A DNA stretch of 64,000 nt. It comes from Bacteroides thetaiotaomicron VPI-5482 (GTDB lineage: Bacteria; Bacteroidota; Bacteroidia; Bacteroidales; Bacteroidaceae). The DNA is taken from positions 5,952,001 through 6,016,000 of the forward strand of contig NC_004663.1 in the NCBI RefSeq assembly GCF_000011065.1. The letters are read 5' to 3'. The notes below the pieces were generated by a model, which did not search any database, was not told where the DNA came from, and saw nothing but the letters and a program-made list of their open reading frames with translations. Below are positions 1 to 9,044 of the stretch, piece after piece. Position numbers and translations under genes: made by a program. Position 1 is the first letter of the stretch; every line of letters starts with the position of its first letter.

Positions 1-2
1 AT

Positions 3-131
3 ACAAAAGAATGGAATTTTCAATTCATTGTGATAGATAATAAGTTTACTGAAAAAATAGATATTAACGATTTAACCAATATCAATTTCATAGATTTGGA
101 ATCTCAAGGAGGTTTGTTTGTTCATAATTGA
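3..131 (+). CDS. C-terminal end of an unidentified protein (truncated by window edge)
   Basis: An open frame enters from the left edge and stops at TGA 129-131. Only 42 residues are visible, ending in LFVHN. They contain no motif I recognise. The gene has the same orientation as the restriction-modification operon that follows but is separated from it by a promoter, so it is probably a separate transcription unit. Function unknown. Confidence 0.5.
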   Translation, partial: TKEWNFQFIVIDNKFTEKIDINDLTNINFIDLESQGGLFVHN

Positions 132-203
132 TTATGATGCAAAAATTGACTGTGCCTTAAGGTAATAATCTAAGAGCCCATTCGTTGATTAACAACCTGA
201 AAG

Positions 204-235
204 TTGTGCTATCTCAATTATTTATAGTACCTTTG
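204..235 (+). promoter_or_regulatory. Bacteroides-type promoter of the restriction-modification operon
   Basis: TACCTTTG at 228-235 matches the Bacteroides -7 consensus TAnnTTTG. A TTG at 204-206 lies 21 bases upstream at the -33 position. The start codon of the XRE gene follows at 273, leaving a short leader. Confidence 0.65.
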
Positions 236-272
236 CCTACAAAATAGGACAAAGGTATTTTTGATTCATACA

Positions 273-557
273 ATGGCTGAAGAAAAGATAGACAACGCTT
301 TAGGAGAAGTAAAAAATATAATGGAAAACAAAAGAGAAGATTGGGTTTGCCATTCACAGGCTATAGCTGCAGCTATGTCGAATCGAATGGAGCTGCTCGG
401 TATGACTCAAAAGGCGTTGGCTATGAAGATGAATTGTTCGCAGCAGTATATTTCCAAAGTGCTAAAAGGACGGGAGAATATGTCATTGGAAACTCTGTGC
501 AAGATTGAAAAAGCATTGGATGTCAAAATACTGAATAACAATATAAAAATAAACTAA
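273..557 (+). CDS. XRE-family helix-turn-helix regulator, first gene of the R-M operon
   Basis: This small DNA-binding protein has a Cro/C1-type helix-turn-helix in its C-terminal half (MTQKALAMKMNCSQQYISKV, then a GRENMSLETL turn). The frame is open from a TTG at 261, but ATG 273 (MAEEK) is the better start. It ends 20 bases before hsdR and shares its promoter. Small XRE proteins in front of restriction genes often act as controller proteins that time expression of the nuclease; that role is inferred from position. It could also regulate only itself. Confidence 0.8.
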   Translation: MAEEKIDNALGEVKNIMENKREDWVCHSQAIAAAMSNRMELLGMTQKALAMKMNCSQQYISKVLKGRENMSLETLCKIEKALDVKILNNNIKIN

Positions 558-577
558 CCACTCATTAGGACAAGAAT

Positions 578-3406
578 ATGTCAACACAAAGCGAAGCGGC
601 ATTGGAAGCCGGACTGATAGCTACACTCCGACAAATGGACTACGAGTATGTCCAGATTGTCGAGGAAGATAATCTTTATGCCAATTTCAAGCGGCAGTTG
701 GAGATTCACAACCGCAAACGATTGGAAGAGCACGGACGTACTGAGTTTACGGCAGAAGAGTTTGAGAAGATTCTCATATACCTTGAAGGTGGTACTCGCT
801 TTGAAAAGGCAAAGAAACTCCGTGACTTATATCCGCTTGATACGGCTGATGGACAGCGTATATGGGTGGAATTTCTAAATAGGCAGCAGTGGTGTCAGAA
901 TGAATTTCAGGTTTCCAACCAGATTACGGTGGAAGGACGTAAAAAATGCCGCTATGATGTGACGATTCTAATCAATGGTTTGCCACTTGTGCAGATTGAA
1001 TTGAAACGTCGTGGCGTGGAACTTAAACAGGCATACAACCAAATACAGCGTTATCACAAGACTTCGTTTCACGGATTGTTTGATTATATCCAACTGTTTG
1101 TCATATCCAACGGTGTTAATACTCGCTATTTTGCCAATAATCCAAATAGTGGGTATAAGTTCACATTCAACTGGACAGATGCTGCCAATCATCCGTTCAA
1201 TGAATTGGATAAGTTTGCCGTATTCTTCTTGGAAAAATGTACGCTTGGCAAAATCATAGGAAAGTATATTGTGCTGCATGAGGGCGACAAGTGCTTGATG
1301 GTACTTCGTCCTTACCAGTTCTATGCAGTGGAGAAGATTCTGGATCGTGTGCAGAACTCCAACGATAACGGCTATATCTGGCATACTACAGGTGCAGGAA
1401 AGACATTGACTTCGTTCAAGGCCGCACAACTTGTGTCAGAATTGGACGATGTGGATAAGGTTATGTTTGTTGTTGATCGACACGACCTTGATACCCAGAC
1501 TCAATCGGAATACGAAGCGTTTGAACCAGGGGCTGTAGATAGTACTGATAATACGGATGAATTAGTGAAACGGCTTCAAAGCAATTCCAAAATTATCATA
1601 ACCACCATTCAAAAACTTAATGCGGCAGTTAGTAAAACGTGGTATAGCAGCAAGATTGATGCTATCCGTCATTCACGTATCGTTATGATATTTGATGAGT
1701 GCCATCGCAGTCATTTTGGGGATAGTCATAAGAAGATAATGAAGTTTTTTGGCAATGCCCAAATATTCGGTTTTACTGGAACACCTATCTTCACCGAGAA
1801 TGCGGTGGATGGACATACCACTAAGGAAATATTCGGAAACTGTCTTCATAAATATCTTATTAAAGATGCAATAGCGGATGAAAATGTGCTTGGCTTCCTT
1901 GTGGAGTATTATCACGGCAACGAAATAGTTGATAACGATAACCAAGCTCGTATGGAGGAGATTGCCAAATTTATCCTTAACAATTTTAACAAATCTACAT
2001 TCGATGGAGAGTTTGATGCTTTGTTTGCGGTGCAATCCGTGCCGATGCTTATACGCTATTACAAGATATTCAGATCGTTGAATCCGAAAATCCGTATTGG
2101 TGCTGTGTTTACTTATGCTGCTAACAATAGTCAGGATGATGAACAGACCGGCATGGGTACAGGGCAGTATGCAAAAGAGAGCGTGGGTGAGGCGGATGAA
2201 CTGCAAGCCATCATGGACGATTATAATGAAAACTTCGGCACATCTTTTACCACGGAGAACTTCCGTGCTTACTATGATGACATCAATCTGCGCATGAAAA
2301 AGAAGAAGGCGGATATGAAACCGCTTGATCTTTGTCTTGTTGTGGGTATGTTCCTTACAGGCTTTGACAGTAAAAAGCTGAATACGCTCTATGTGGACAA
2401 GAATATGGAATATCATGGTTTGCTGCAAGCGTTCAGTCGAACCAACCGAGTGTTGAACGAGAAGAAACGTTTTGGTAAAATAGTTTGTTTCAGAGATTTG
2501 AAAAACAATGTTGATACGTCTATTAAATTGTTCAGCAACTCTGATAATCCTGAAGATATAGTACGCCCTCCGTTTGAAAAAGTAAAGCAGGAGTATAAGA
2601 GTTTGTCAACTGATTTTCTGCAAAAATATCCAACACCAAGTAGTATAGACTTTCTGCAAAGCGAAAATGACAAGAAGAATTTTGTGCTTGCATTCCGTGA
2701 TATTATCCGTAAACATGCAGAAATACAGATATACGAAGATTACAGCGAGGATGCTGAAGACCTCGGCATGACTGAACAACAGTTTAACGATTATAAGAGT
2801 AAATATCTTGATATTACAGTCGGGTTTATTGACCCACCTGCTGCACCGTCAACTGTTGCGGAAGATCCTGTTCCATACGGAAATAACCAAGGATTGGAAG
2901 ATATTGATTTCTGTCTTGAGCTCTTACACAGTGACATTATCAATGTGGCTTACATTCTTGCACTAATTAATGACCTTGACCCTTATAGTGATGATTATTC
3001 TGAAAAACGCCAGAATATCATTGATACAATGATTAAGGATGCCGGAATGCGTGGCAAAGCCAAACTCATTGACGGTTTTATCAAAAAGAATGTTGATGAA
3101 GACAAGGAGAATTTCATGAACGGTCGTAATAAGGCTGACGGAACAAACGAATTGGAAGAACGATTAAACCAATATATTGTGTCAGAACGCAATAAGGCCG
3201 TGAATGATTTGGCTGATGAAGAACAGATTTCAGCGGAGGTGCTTAATCATTACATGAAGGAGTATGACTATTTACAAAAAGAGCAGCCGGAGATTATACA
3301 AAAGGCATTGAAAGAGAAACATCTTGGTCTTATCAAAACCCGAAGGGCTTTGACGAGAATAATGGAAAGACTGCGTAGTATTATAAAAACGTTTAATTGG
3401 GAATAA
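578..3406 (+). CDS. hsdR: Type I restriction enzyme R subunit (HsdR)
   Basis: HsdR is the motor and nuclease subunit of a type I restriction enzyme. It translocates DNA with ATP and cuts it far from the recognition site. The N-terminal nuclease domain shows a PD-(D/E)xK-like core, RYDVTIL then IELK (about residues 125-142). A superfamily 2 helicase follows with Walker A HTTGAGKT (about 270), a DECH box (about 372) and FTGTP (about 399). Further on, MFLTGFDSKKLNTLYVDK and AFSRTNRV match helicase motifs V and VI. At 942 aa it has normal length, with no break. It lies first among the enzyme genes; hsdM and hsdS come 2.6 kb later, separated by two accessory genes. Confidence 0.96.
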   Translation: MSTQSEAALEAGLIATLRQMDYEYVQIVEEDNLYANFKRQLEIHNRKRLEEHGRTEFTAEEFEKILIYLEGGTRFEKAKKLRDLYPLDTADGQRIWVEFLNRQQWCQNEFQVSNQITVEGRKKCRYDVTILINGLPLVQIELKRRGVELKQAYNQIQRYHKTSFHGLFDYIQLFVISNGVNTRYFANNPNSGYKFTFNWTDAANHPFNELDKFAVFFLEKCTLGKIIGKYIVLHEGDKCLMVLRPYQFYAVEKILDRVQNSNDNGYIWHTTGAGKTLTSFKAAQLVSELDDVDKVMFVVDRHDLDTQTQSEYEAFEPGAVDSTDNTDELVKRLQSNSKIIITTIQKLNAAVSKTWYSSKIDAIRHSRIVMIFDECHRSHFGDSHKKIMKFFGNAQIFGFTGTPIFTENAVDGHTTKEIFGNCLHKYLIKDAIADENVLGFLVEYYHGNEIVDNDNQARMEEIAKFILNNFNKSTFDGEFDALFAVQSVPMLIRYYKIFRSLNPKIRIGAVFTYAANNSQDDEQTGMGTGQYAKESVGEADELQAIMDDYNENFGTSFTTENFRAYYDDINLRMKKKKADMKPLDLCLVVGMFLTGFDSKKLNTLYVDKNMEYHGLLQAFSRTNRVLNEKKRFGKIVCFRDLKNNVDTSIKLFSNSDNPEDIVRPPFEKVKQEYKSLSTDFLQKYPTPSSIDFLQSENDKKNFVLAFRDIIRKHAEIQIYEDYSEDAEDLGMTEQQFNDYKSKYLDITVGFIDPPAAPSTVAEDPVPYGNNQGLEDIDFCLELLHSDIINVAYILALINDLDPYSDDYSEKRQNIIDTMIKDAGMRGKAKLIDGFIKKNVDEDKENFMNGRNKADGTNELEERLNQYIVSERNKAVNDLADEEQISAEVLNHYMKEYDYLQKEQPEIIQKALKEKHLGLIKTRRALTRIMERLRSIIKTFNWE

Positions 3407-3408
3407 GG

Positions 3409-4332
3409 ATGTCAACATACAAGATAAATAATGAGCAACTAACGCTTATAAAAGAGATGCCATTTAAGTTGGAGAAGGAAATTCAAAACATCGTTGAAAG
3501 GAATCTCCAGACGTTGCTTGGGCTTGATTTCATCAAGACGGAATTTTCTATTGGTTCTTTCCGTATAGACTCTTTGGCTTTTGATTCAGAGAAAAAATCC
3601 TTTGTAATAATAGAATATAAAAGAGATAAGAATTTTAGTGTAATAGACCAAGGTTATGCTTATCTATCCCTGATGTTAAATAACAAGGCTGAATTTATTT
3701 TAGAGTACAACGAGTCTAAGTCGGGTGCACTCAAACGGAACGATGTGGATTGGTCTCAGTCAAAGGTGTTGTTTGTTTCACCTAATTTTACAACTTATCA
3801 AAAAGAAGCTATCAATTTCAAAGACTTGCCTATAGAACTATGGGAAATCAAACGTTTTACAAATGATACGCTTTCATTTGGACAGATAGTAAACCGTTCA
3901 AGCAAGGAAAGTATTAAAACGGTTTCTAATAGTGAGGCAATAACAACGGTAAGTAAAGAAATTAAAGTTTATAGCGAACAGGATCATTTAGAGAACATAA
4001 AAGATGATTTTCTCAACATCTATACAGAAATCAAAGAGTTTTTGCTATCATTTGGAGAGGATATTACAATATATCCCAAAAAGAAAACTATAGGTTTCAA
4101 AATAGGAGGAAAGGTATTTTGTGATATAGTTATGCAAAACAAGGGGATAAGGCTGTTTCTCAATGCTAAGAAAGGAACACTCAAAGACCCAGAAGGTATT
4201 ACTCGTGATGTGTCAGAAGTTGGACATTGGGGAAATGGGGCTTATGAAGTTCGTTTCCCATTGAAAAACGATGCTGAAATAGATTTTGTTTTTAACTTGT
4301 TGCGTCAAACAATAAATAAGAATAAGGAATAA
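3409..4332 (+). CDS. PD-(D/E)xK-like protein with C-terminal DUF5655-type domain, R-M accessory
   Basis: The frame is open from 3397, but ATG 3409 (MSTYK), two bases after the hsdR stop, is the likely start and gives 307 aa. The N-terminal half resembles NucS/DUF91-like nuclease folds: FRIDSLAF followed by FVIIEYKRD supplies the D and ExK residues of a PD-(D/E)xK centre near residues 50-71. The C-terminal 110 residues (FGEDITIYPKKKTIGFK, later RLFLNAKKG) resemble the DUF5655 domain often seen beside type I systems. It is tightly coupled to the gene on each side. Whether it cuts DNA, and whether it depends on HsdM/HsdS, cannot be told from sequence. Confidence 0.7.
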   Translation: MSTYKINNEQLTLIKEMPFKLEKEIQNIVERNLQTLLGLDFIKTEFSIGSFRIDSLAFDSEKKSFVIIEYKRDKNFSVIDQGYAYLSLMLNNKAEFILEYNESKSGALKRNDVDWSQSKVLFVSPNFTTYQKEAINFKDLPIELWEIKRFTNDTLSFGQIVNRSSKESIKTVSNSEAITTVSKEIKVYSEQDHLENIKDDFLNIYTEIKEFLLSFGEDITIYPKKKTIGFKIGGKVFCDIVMQNKGIRLFLNAKKGTLKDPEGITRDVSEVGHWGNGAYEVRFPLKNDAEIDFVFNLLRQTINKNKE

Positions 4333-4336
4333 ACAT

Positions 4337-6040
4337 ATGGCTTATTTTAATACTACGATAAAGGATTTAATATCCGAAAGAATAGGGAGGAATACTTTTT
4401 TACCTGCTATTCAGAGAGAATACGTTTGGAATCCAGCGCAAGTAGAAAAACTGTTTGATTCTATTATGTGTGGATATCCTATTAGTTCTTTCCTTTTTTG
4501 GAAGATTAGAGAAGAAAAGAAGAAAGATTGGACTTCATATGAATTTATAAAAGACTTTGATCAGGCAAAACCGCATAATAAAGAGGCTAATTTGGATGGT
4601 GTAAATCAAGATATATATTTGGTTCTTGATGGACAGCAGAGGATAACATCTATAAATATAGCCTTACGTGGTTCATATCGTTTTTTCTATCGAAAGTGGC
4701 GAACAACAAGACTATATTTAAATCTTCTTTGGGATAAGGGAGATGATAATCCAGAGGAGATGACATATCAATTTTTATTTAAAGAGGATGAAACACCTCT
4801 GCAAAGAACAGATTATCCTCAATTATGGTATCGTGTTGGAGATATATTAAATTATGATGATGCAGAAGATGCTAAAGATTCTATAGAAAATCAGCTTAAT
4901 GCTTTTGATGATGGAGCTAAGAAAAAAGCTCGAAAAATGATAAGTAAACTTTTTAGTGTAGTAAATGTATCTCAAAACATAAATTATTACGAGGAAAAAT
5001 CTGATGATTATGATAAGGTTTTAGAGATATTTATTCGTACCAATACTGGTGGTCAAAAACTAGAATATAGCGATATTCTTTTGTCAACAGCGACTGCTAA
5101 ATGGAGGAATTTGAACGCAAGAGAAGAAATCAATGAATTTACAGATGAAATTAACAAGATAGGAACTGGTTACAATTTTGGTAAAGACTTTGTGATGAAA
5201 GGGGCGATGTATCTAACAGAAAATCTTCCTATACAGTATAAACTTAGTTCATTCACGAAGAAAAACCTAGAATGTATAGAAGATCATTGGGATGAAACAA
5301 AAGATGCCATTGCCAATAGTATAAAATTGGTTAGTCGTTATGGCTTTACAGATAAAAATTTAGTAGCAAGGTTGGTGTTACTTCCTATTGCTCAATATTT
5401 GAGAGGGAAAAACAAAGGCTATCTCACCTCCTCTAATTTGAAAGATGTTGAGGATCAAAATAATATTCAAAAATGGATTATCATGATGCTGCTTAAAGGA
5501 GTGCTAGGTAGTTCAACTGATAATAAATTGAATAGTATGAGACCTGTTGTTAAATTAGCAACAGACTATTTCCCCTATGTTGAACTTAGTAAAGAATTGA
5601 AAATTGAAATGACATTCAACGATATGGAGATAGAAAATATGCTGAACTATAGTTATGGTACTAAATATAGCTATTTGATTTTATCATTGTTGTATCAAGG
5701 GAGAGATTGGAAAGATAAGAAATACAATGAAGACCATATTTATCCTCAAAATGAATTTAAAATAAAAAATCTTCGTGCAAAAGGATATGATGATGTAACT
5801 ATAGAAAAGTACCAGGCCTGCTATAATTCAATTTTGAATTTAGAATTGTTGGATGACTCAGAAAATAAATCTAAAAATGCTAAACCTTTTGATTTATGGC
5901 TAAAAGATCGAGATGCTAATTTTAAGGAACGTCATCATATACCTGAAATGAACGACTATAGTTTAGACTATTTCCTTGATTTTATCAAAAAGCGTAAAGC
6001 ATTATTGACTAAGCAGATTAAGGAATTTATTTTACAGTAA
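4337..6040 (+). CDS. DUF262/DUF1524 protein (GmrSD-like modification-dependent nuclease)
   Basis: The protein of 567 aa begins four bases after the previous gene. Its N-terminal DUF262 domain has the ParB-like signatures LPAIQREYVW and the hallmark VLDGQQRITS (about residue 97). The C-terminal part carries an HNH-like DUF1524 signature, EDHIYPQ (about residue 465), followed by SILNLELLD and ENKSK. In GmrSD-family type IV enzymes these two domains bind NTP and cut modified phage DNA. Here both halves are in one polypeptide, between hsdR and hsdM. A second, type IV-like layer of defence is the inferred role. Base composition is AT-richer than in hsdR or hsdM, which suggests a separate origin. 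Confidence 0.82.
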   Translation: MAYFNTTIKDLISERIGRNTFLPAIQREYVWNPAQVEKLFDSIMCGYPISSFLFWKIREEKKKDWTSYEFIKDFDQAKPHNKEANLDGVNQDIYLVLDGQQRITSINIALRGSYRFFYRKWRTTRLYLNLLWDKGDDNPEEMTYQFLFKEDETPLQRTDYPQLWYRVGDILNYDDAEDAKDSIENQLNAFDDGAKKKARKMISKLFSVVNVSQNINYYEEKSDDYDKVLEIFIRTNTGGQKLEYSDILLSTATAKWRNLNAREEINEFTDEINKIGTGYNFGKDFVMKGAMYLTENLPIQYKLSSFTKKNLECIEDHWDETKDAIANSIKLVSRYGFTDKNLVARLVLLPIAQYLRGKNKGYLTSSNLKDVEDQNNIQKWIIMMLLKGVLGSSTDNKLNSMRPVVKLATDYFPYVELSKELKIEMTFNDMEIENMLNYSYGTKYSYLILSLLYQGRDWKDKKYNEDHIYPQNEFKIKNLRAKGYDDVTIEKYQACYNSILNLELLDDSENKSKNAKPFDLWLKDRDANFKERHHIPEMNDYSLDYFLDFIKKRKALLTKQIKEFILQ

Positions 6041-6056
6041 TTAAAGATTAGAAATA

Positions 6057-7610
6057 ATGAGCGAAGAATTACAGCAGAAACTCCGTGACCAGCTTTGGGA
6101 GGTTGCAAACCGTTTGCGTGGTAATATGTCGGCAAGCGACTTTATGTATTTTACATTAGGTTTCATTTTTTATAAATACCTGTCGGAGAAAATAGAAAAA
6201 TACGCCAACAATGCTTTGGCAGATGATGATATAACTTTTAAGGAATTGTGGGAAACGGACGATGCCGATGCTATTGAATTGCAAGAGGAAGCAAAGAACC
6301 AATGCCTGGAGAATATCGGTTATTTCATTGAGCCCCAATTTTTGTTTTCGTCAGTAATTGAAGCTATCAAGCGAAAAGAAAACATCTTACCCATGCTTGA
6401 ACGCTCATTGAAGCGTATTGAGGACAGTACTTTGGGACAAGACAGCGAAGATGATTTTGGCGGTTTGTTCTCAGATATTGACTTGGCTTCGCCTAAATTG
6501 GGTAAGACAGCCGATGATAAAAATACACTTGTCAGCAATGTGCTTCTTGCATTGGACGATATAAATTTTGGATTAGAGGCATCGCAAGAGATTGATATAT
6601 TGGGTGATGCTTACGAATATATGATTTCACAGTTTGCTGCGGGAGCCGGAAAAAAGGCTGGAGAGTTCTATACTCCGCAGGAAGTTAGCCGTATCTTAGC
6701 AGAGATTGTTGCCATTGGACACCAGCGTTTGCGCAATGTCTATGACCCTACTTGCGGTAGTGGTTCGTTGCTACTCCGTGCTGCAAGTATCGGTAACGCA
6801 GTAGATATTTACGGACAGGAAAAGAATCCGACCACTTATAATCTTGCCCGAATGAATATGTTGCTTCACGGCATCAGGTTCAGCAACTTCAAGATTGAAA
6901 ATGGTGATACACTTGAATGGGATGCGTTTGGCGATACCCAATTTGATGCAGTTGTAGCAAATCCTCCGTTCTCTGCTGAATGGAGTGCTGCCGACAAATT
7001 CAATACCGATGACCGTTTCAGCAAAGCAGGACGGCTTGCACCACGTAAGACTGCCGATTATGCTTTTATTCTGCACATGATTTATCACTTGAACGAGGGT
7101 GGAACAATGGCTTGTGTTGCTCCGCATGGTGTACTATTCCGAGGAAATGCGGAGGGAGTTATCCGTCGTTTCCTCATAGAAAAGAAAAACTATGTGGATG
7201 CCATTATAGGATTACCTGCGAATATTTTCTATGGCACAAGCATTCCGACTTGTATTCTTGTTTTCAAGAAGTGCCGTAAAGAGGATGACAATATTCTGTT
7301 TATTGATGCAAGCAAGGAGTTTGAAAAGGTAAAGACTCAGAACAAACTCCGTGAACAGCATATTCAGAAGATTGTCGAAACTTATCGTGACCGCAAGGAA
7401 ATAGAAAAGTACAGTCACCTTGCCTCTCTTCAAGAAATAGCCGAGAATGATTACAATCTGAATATTCCTCGTTATGTTGATACCTTTGAAGAGGAAGAAC
7501 CTATTGATATTAAAGCTGTAATGGCAGAAATAAAGGAATTGGAAGCCAAACGTGCTGAACTCGATAAAGAGATTGAAGTGTACCTGAAAGAATTAGGCAT
7601 TGTAGAATAG
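6057..7610 (+). CDS. hsdM: Type I DNA methyltransferase M subunit (HsdM)
   Basis: HsdM is the adenine N6-methyltransferase subunit that pairs with HsdS for modification and with HsdS plus HsdR for restriction. The N-terminal HsdM_N helical domain (QKLRDQLWEVANRLRGNMSASDF) is followed by a Rossmann methylase domain. Motif I is DPTCGSGSLLLRA (about residue 229) and catalytic motif IV is NPPF (about 301). The C-terminus is helical and probably contacts HsdS. It has full length (517 aa), begins 16 bases after the DUF262 gene and is followed 18 bases later by the RhuM-type gene. Confidence 0.96.
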   Translation: MSEELQQKLRDQLWEVANRLRGNMSASDFMYFTLGFIFYKYLSEKIEKYANNALADDDITFKELWETDDADAIELQEEAKNQCLENIGYFIEPQFLFSSVIEAIKRKENILPMLERSLKRIEDSTLGQDSEDDFGGLFSDIDLASPKLGKTADDKNTLVSNVLLALDDINFGLEASQEIDILGDAYEYMISQFAAGAGKKAGEFYTPQEVSRILAEIVAIGHQRLRNVYDPTCGSGSLLLRAASIGNAVDIYGQEKNPTTYNLARMNMLLHGIRFSNFKIENGDTLEWDAFGDTQFDAVVANPPFSAEWSAADKFNTDDRFSKAGRLAPRKTADYAFILHMIYHLNEGGTMACVAPHGVLFRGNAEGVIRRFLIEKKNYVDAIIGLPANIFYGTSIPTCILVFKKCRKEDDNILFIDASKEFEKVKTQNKLREQHIQKIVETYRDRKEIEKYSHLASLQEIAENDYNLNIPRYVDTFEEEEPIDIKAVMAEIKELEAKRAELDKEIEVYLKELGIVE

Positions 7611-7628
7611 TTCAGAAAAGTAATAGCA

Positions 7629-9044
7629 ATGGGTGAAAATGACAACATACCTCAGATGACACCTTCATTTGAGAATATATGCCGCAAGGATGAAAACGGG
7701 AACAAATACTGGAGTTCCCGTGACCTTTGTGGTGCAATGGGCTATTCTGCTTATTGGAAATTCCAAAGGGTCATAGATAAAGCCATCAAAGTAGCCGGAG
7801 AAAAAGGAATGAATGTGGATGAGCATTTCAACCAAGTGGTTGATATGGTCAAGATAGGAAACGGTTCATTCCGCAAGGTAAACATATTCCGTCTTTCTCG
7901 TATGGCATGTATGATTATTGCGGAAAATGCTGATGGCAAAAAGTTGCTTGTTCAACAGGCACGAGACTTTTTCTCGCAATCTATCTCAATGACAGAGCTC
8001 ATGCATAATTCGCTAAGCTCTAATATATTATTGTATAAAACAGCCCAAGGAGAAGCACGGGTAGAAGTCATTTTCAACAGCGAAACATTCTGGATGTCAC
8101 AAAAAAGAATGGCGGACTTGTTTGGGGTTGATGTCAGAACCATTAATTATCATCTCGGACAAATTTACGAAACAGGAGAACTTTCTAAATCAGCAACTAT
8201 CCGAAAAATTGGGATAGTTCAAATAGAAGGAGACCGGGAAGTGGAGCGTACGCCGCTATTCTACAACCTCGATGCTATTGTAGCGGTGGGCTATAGAGTA
8301 AATAGCTATCAAGCTACTCAATTCCGTATTTGGGCAACTTCAGTGCTGAAAGAGTTTATCATTAAAGGATATGCCCTCGATGACGAGAGGCTGAAACAGG
8401 GCAAACATTTCGGAAAGGATTATTTTGACGATTTGCTTGAGCGTATTCGTGAAATACGCACCTCAGAGCGCAGATATTACCAAAAGATAACTGACATTTA
8501 TGCAGAATGTAGTGCGGATTACGACCCGAAATCAGAAGATACAAAGTTGTTCTTCAAGATGGTACAGAATATGATGCACCTTGCCGTTACCCATCATACG
8601 GCTGCGGAAATTATCTATCAACGGGCTGATTCCGAGCAACCTTACATGGGACTTACCACATGGAAGAAAGCTCCTGATGGAAGAGTGCAAAAGTCTGATG
8701 CCATCATTGCCGAAAATTATCTGTCAGATTCTGAATTGTCCCAGTTGAATCTTATCACAACTGCCTTTCTTGATATGGCAGAATCACGTGCTGCACGTCA
8801 TATCGTTTCAACTATGGATGATTGGAAAAGGTTCCTTCAACAATATCTTGCAGCGATGGATTACGAGCCGTGCGATACGGCAGGAAAAGTGACACAAGAA
8901 GAAGCAAAAGATAAGGCTTATAGCGAATACGAAAAATATAAACTGATTCAAGATAGATCATACATATCTGATTTTGATCGTTTTAATGAGGGTAATGATG
9001 AAACTCCATTGCTTCCATTTGATTTGAATCCTACAAAAGAATGA
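7629..9044 (+). CDS. DinD-like/RhuM-family fusion protein inside the R-M operon
   Basis: Two parts are visible in 471 aa. Residues about 12-115 (YWSSRDLCGAMGYSAYWKF, then NVDEHFNQVVDMVKIGNG) resemble DinD/BRO-N-type domains. From about 130 onward the protein matches the RhuM family: VEVIFNSETFWMSQKRMADL, a helix-turn-helix-like DVRTINYHL, then RIWATSVLKEFIIKGYALDD. RhuM proteins recur between hsdM and hsdS in type I loci, but their molecular role is unsettled. The stop overlaps the hsdS start (ATGA at 9041-9044), which implies translational coupling. A regulatory or DNA-binding role is only an inference. Confidence 0.78.
   Translation: MGENDNIPQMTPSFENICRKDENGNKYWSSRDLCGAMGYSAYWKFQRVIDKAIKVAGEKGMNVDEHFNQVVDMVKIGNGSFRKVNIFRLSRMACMIIAENADGKKLLVQQARDFFSQSISMTELMHNSLSSNILLYKTAQGEARVEVIFNSETFWMSQKRMADLFGVDVRTINYHLGQIYETGELSKSATIRKIGIVQIEGDREVERTPLFYNLDAIVAVGYRVNSYQATQFRIWATSVLKEFIIKGYALDDERLKQGKHFGKDYFDDLLERIREIRTSERRYYQKITDIYAECSADYDPKSEDTKLFFKMVQNMMHLAVTHHTAAEIIYQRADSEQPYMGLTTWKKAPDGRVQKSDAIIAENYLSDSELSQLNLITTAFLDMAESRAARHIVSTMDDWKRFLQQYLAAMDYEPCDTAGKVTQEEAKDKAYSEYEKYKLIQDRSYISDFDRFNEGNDETPLLPFDLNPTKE

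Noticed and set aside
1673..2428. 251-codon minus-strand frame inside hsdR
   Set aside because: Long only because of the codon use of hsdR on the other strand; no domain is visible.
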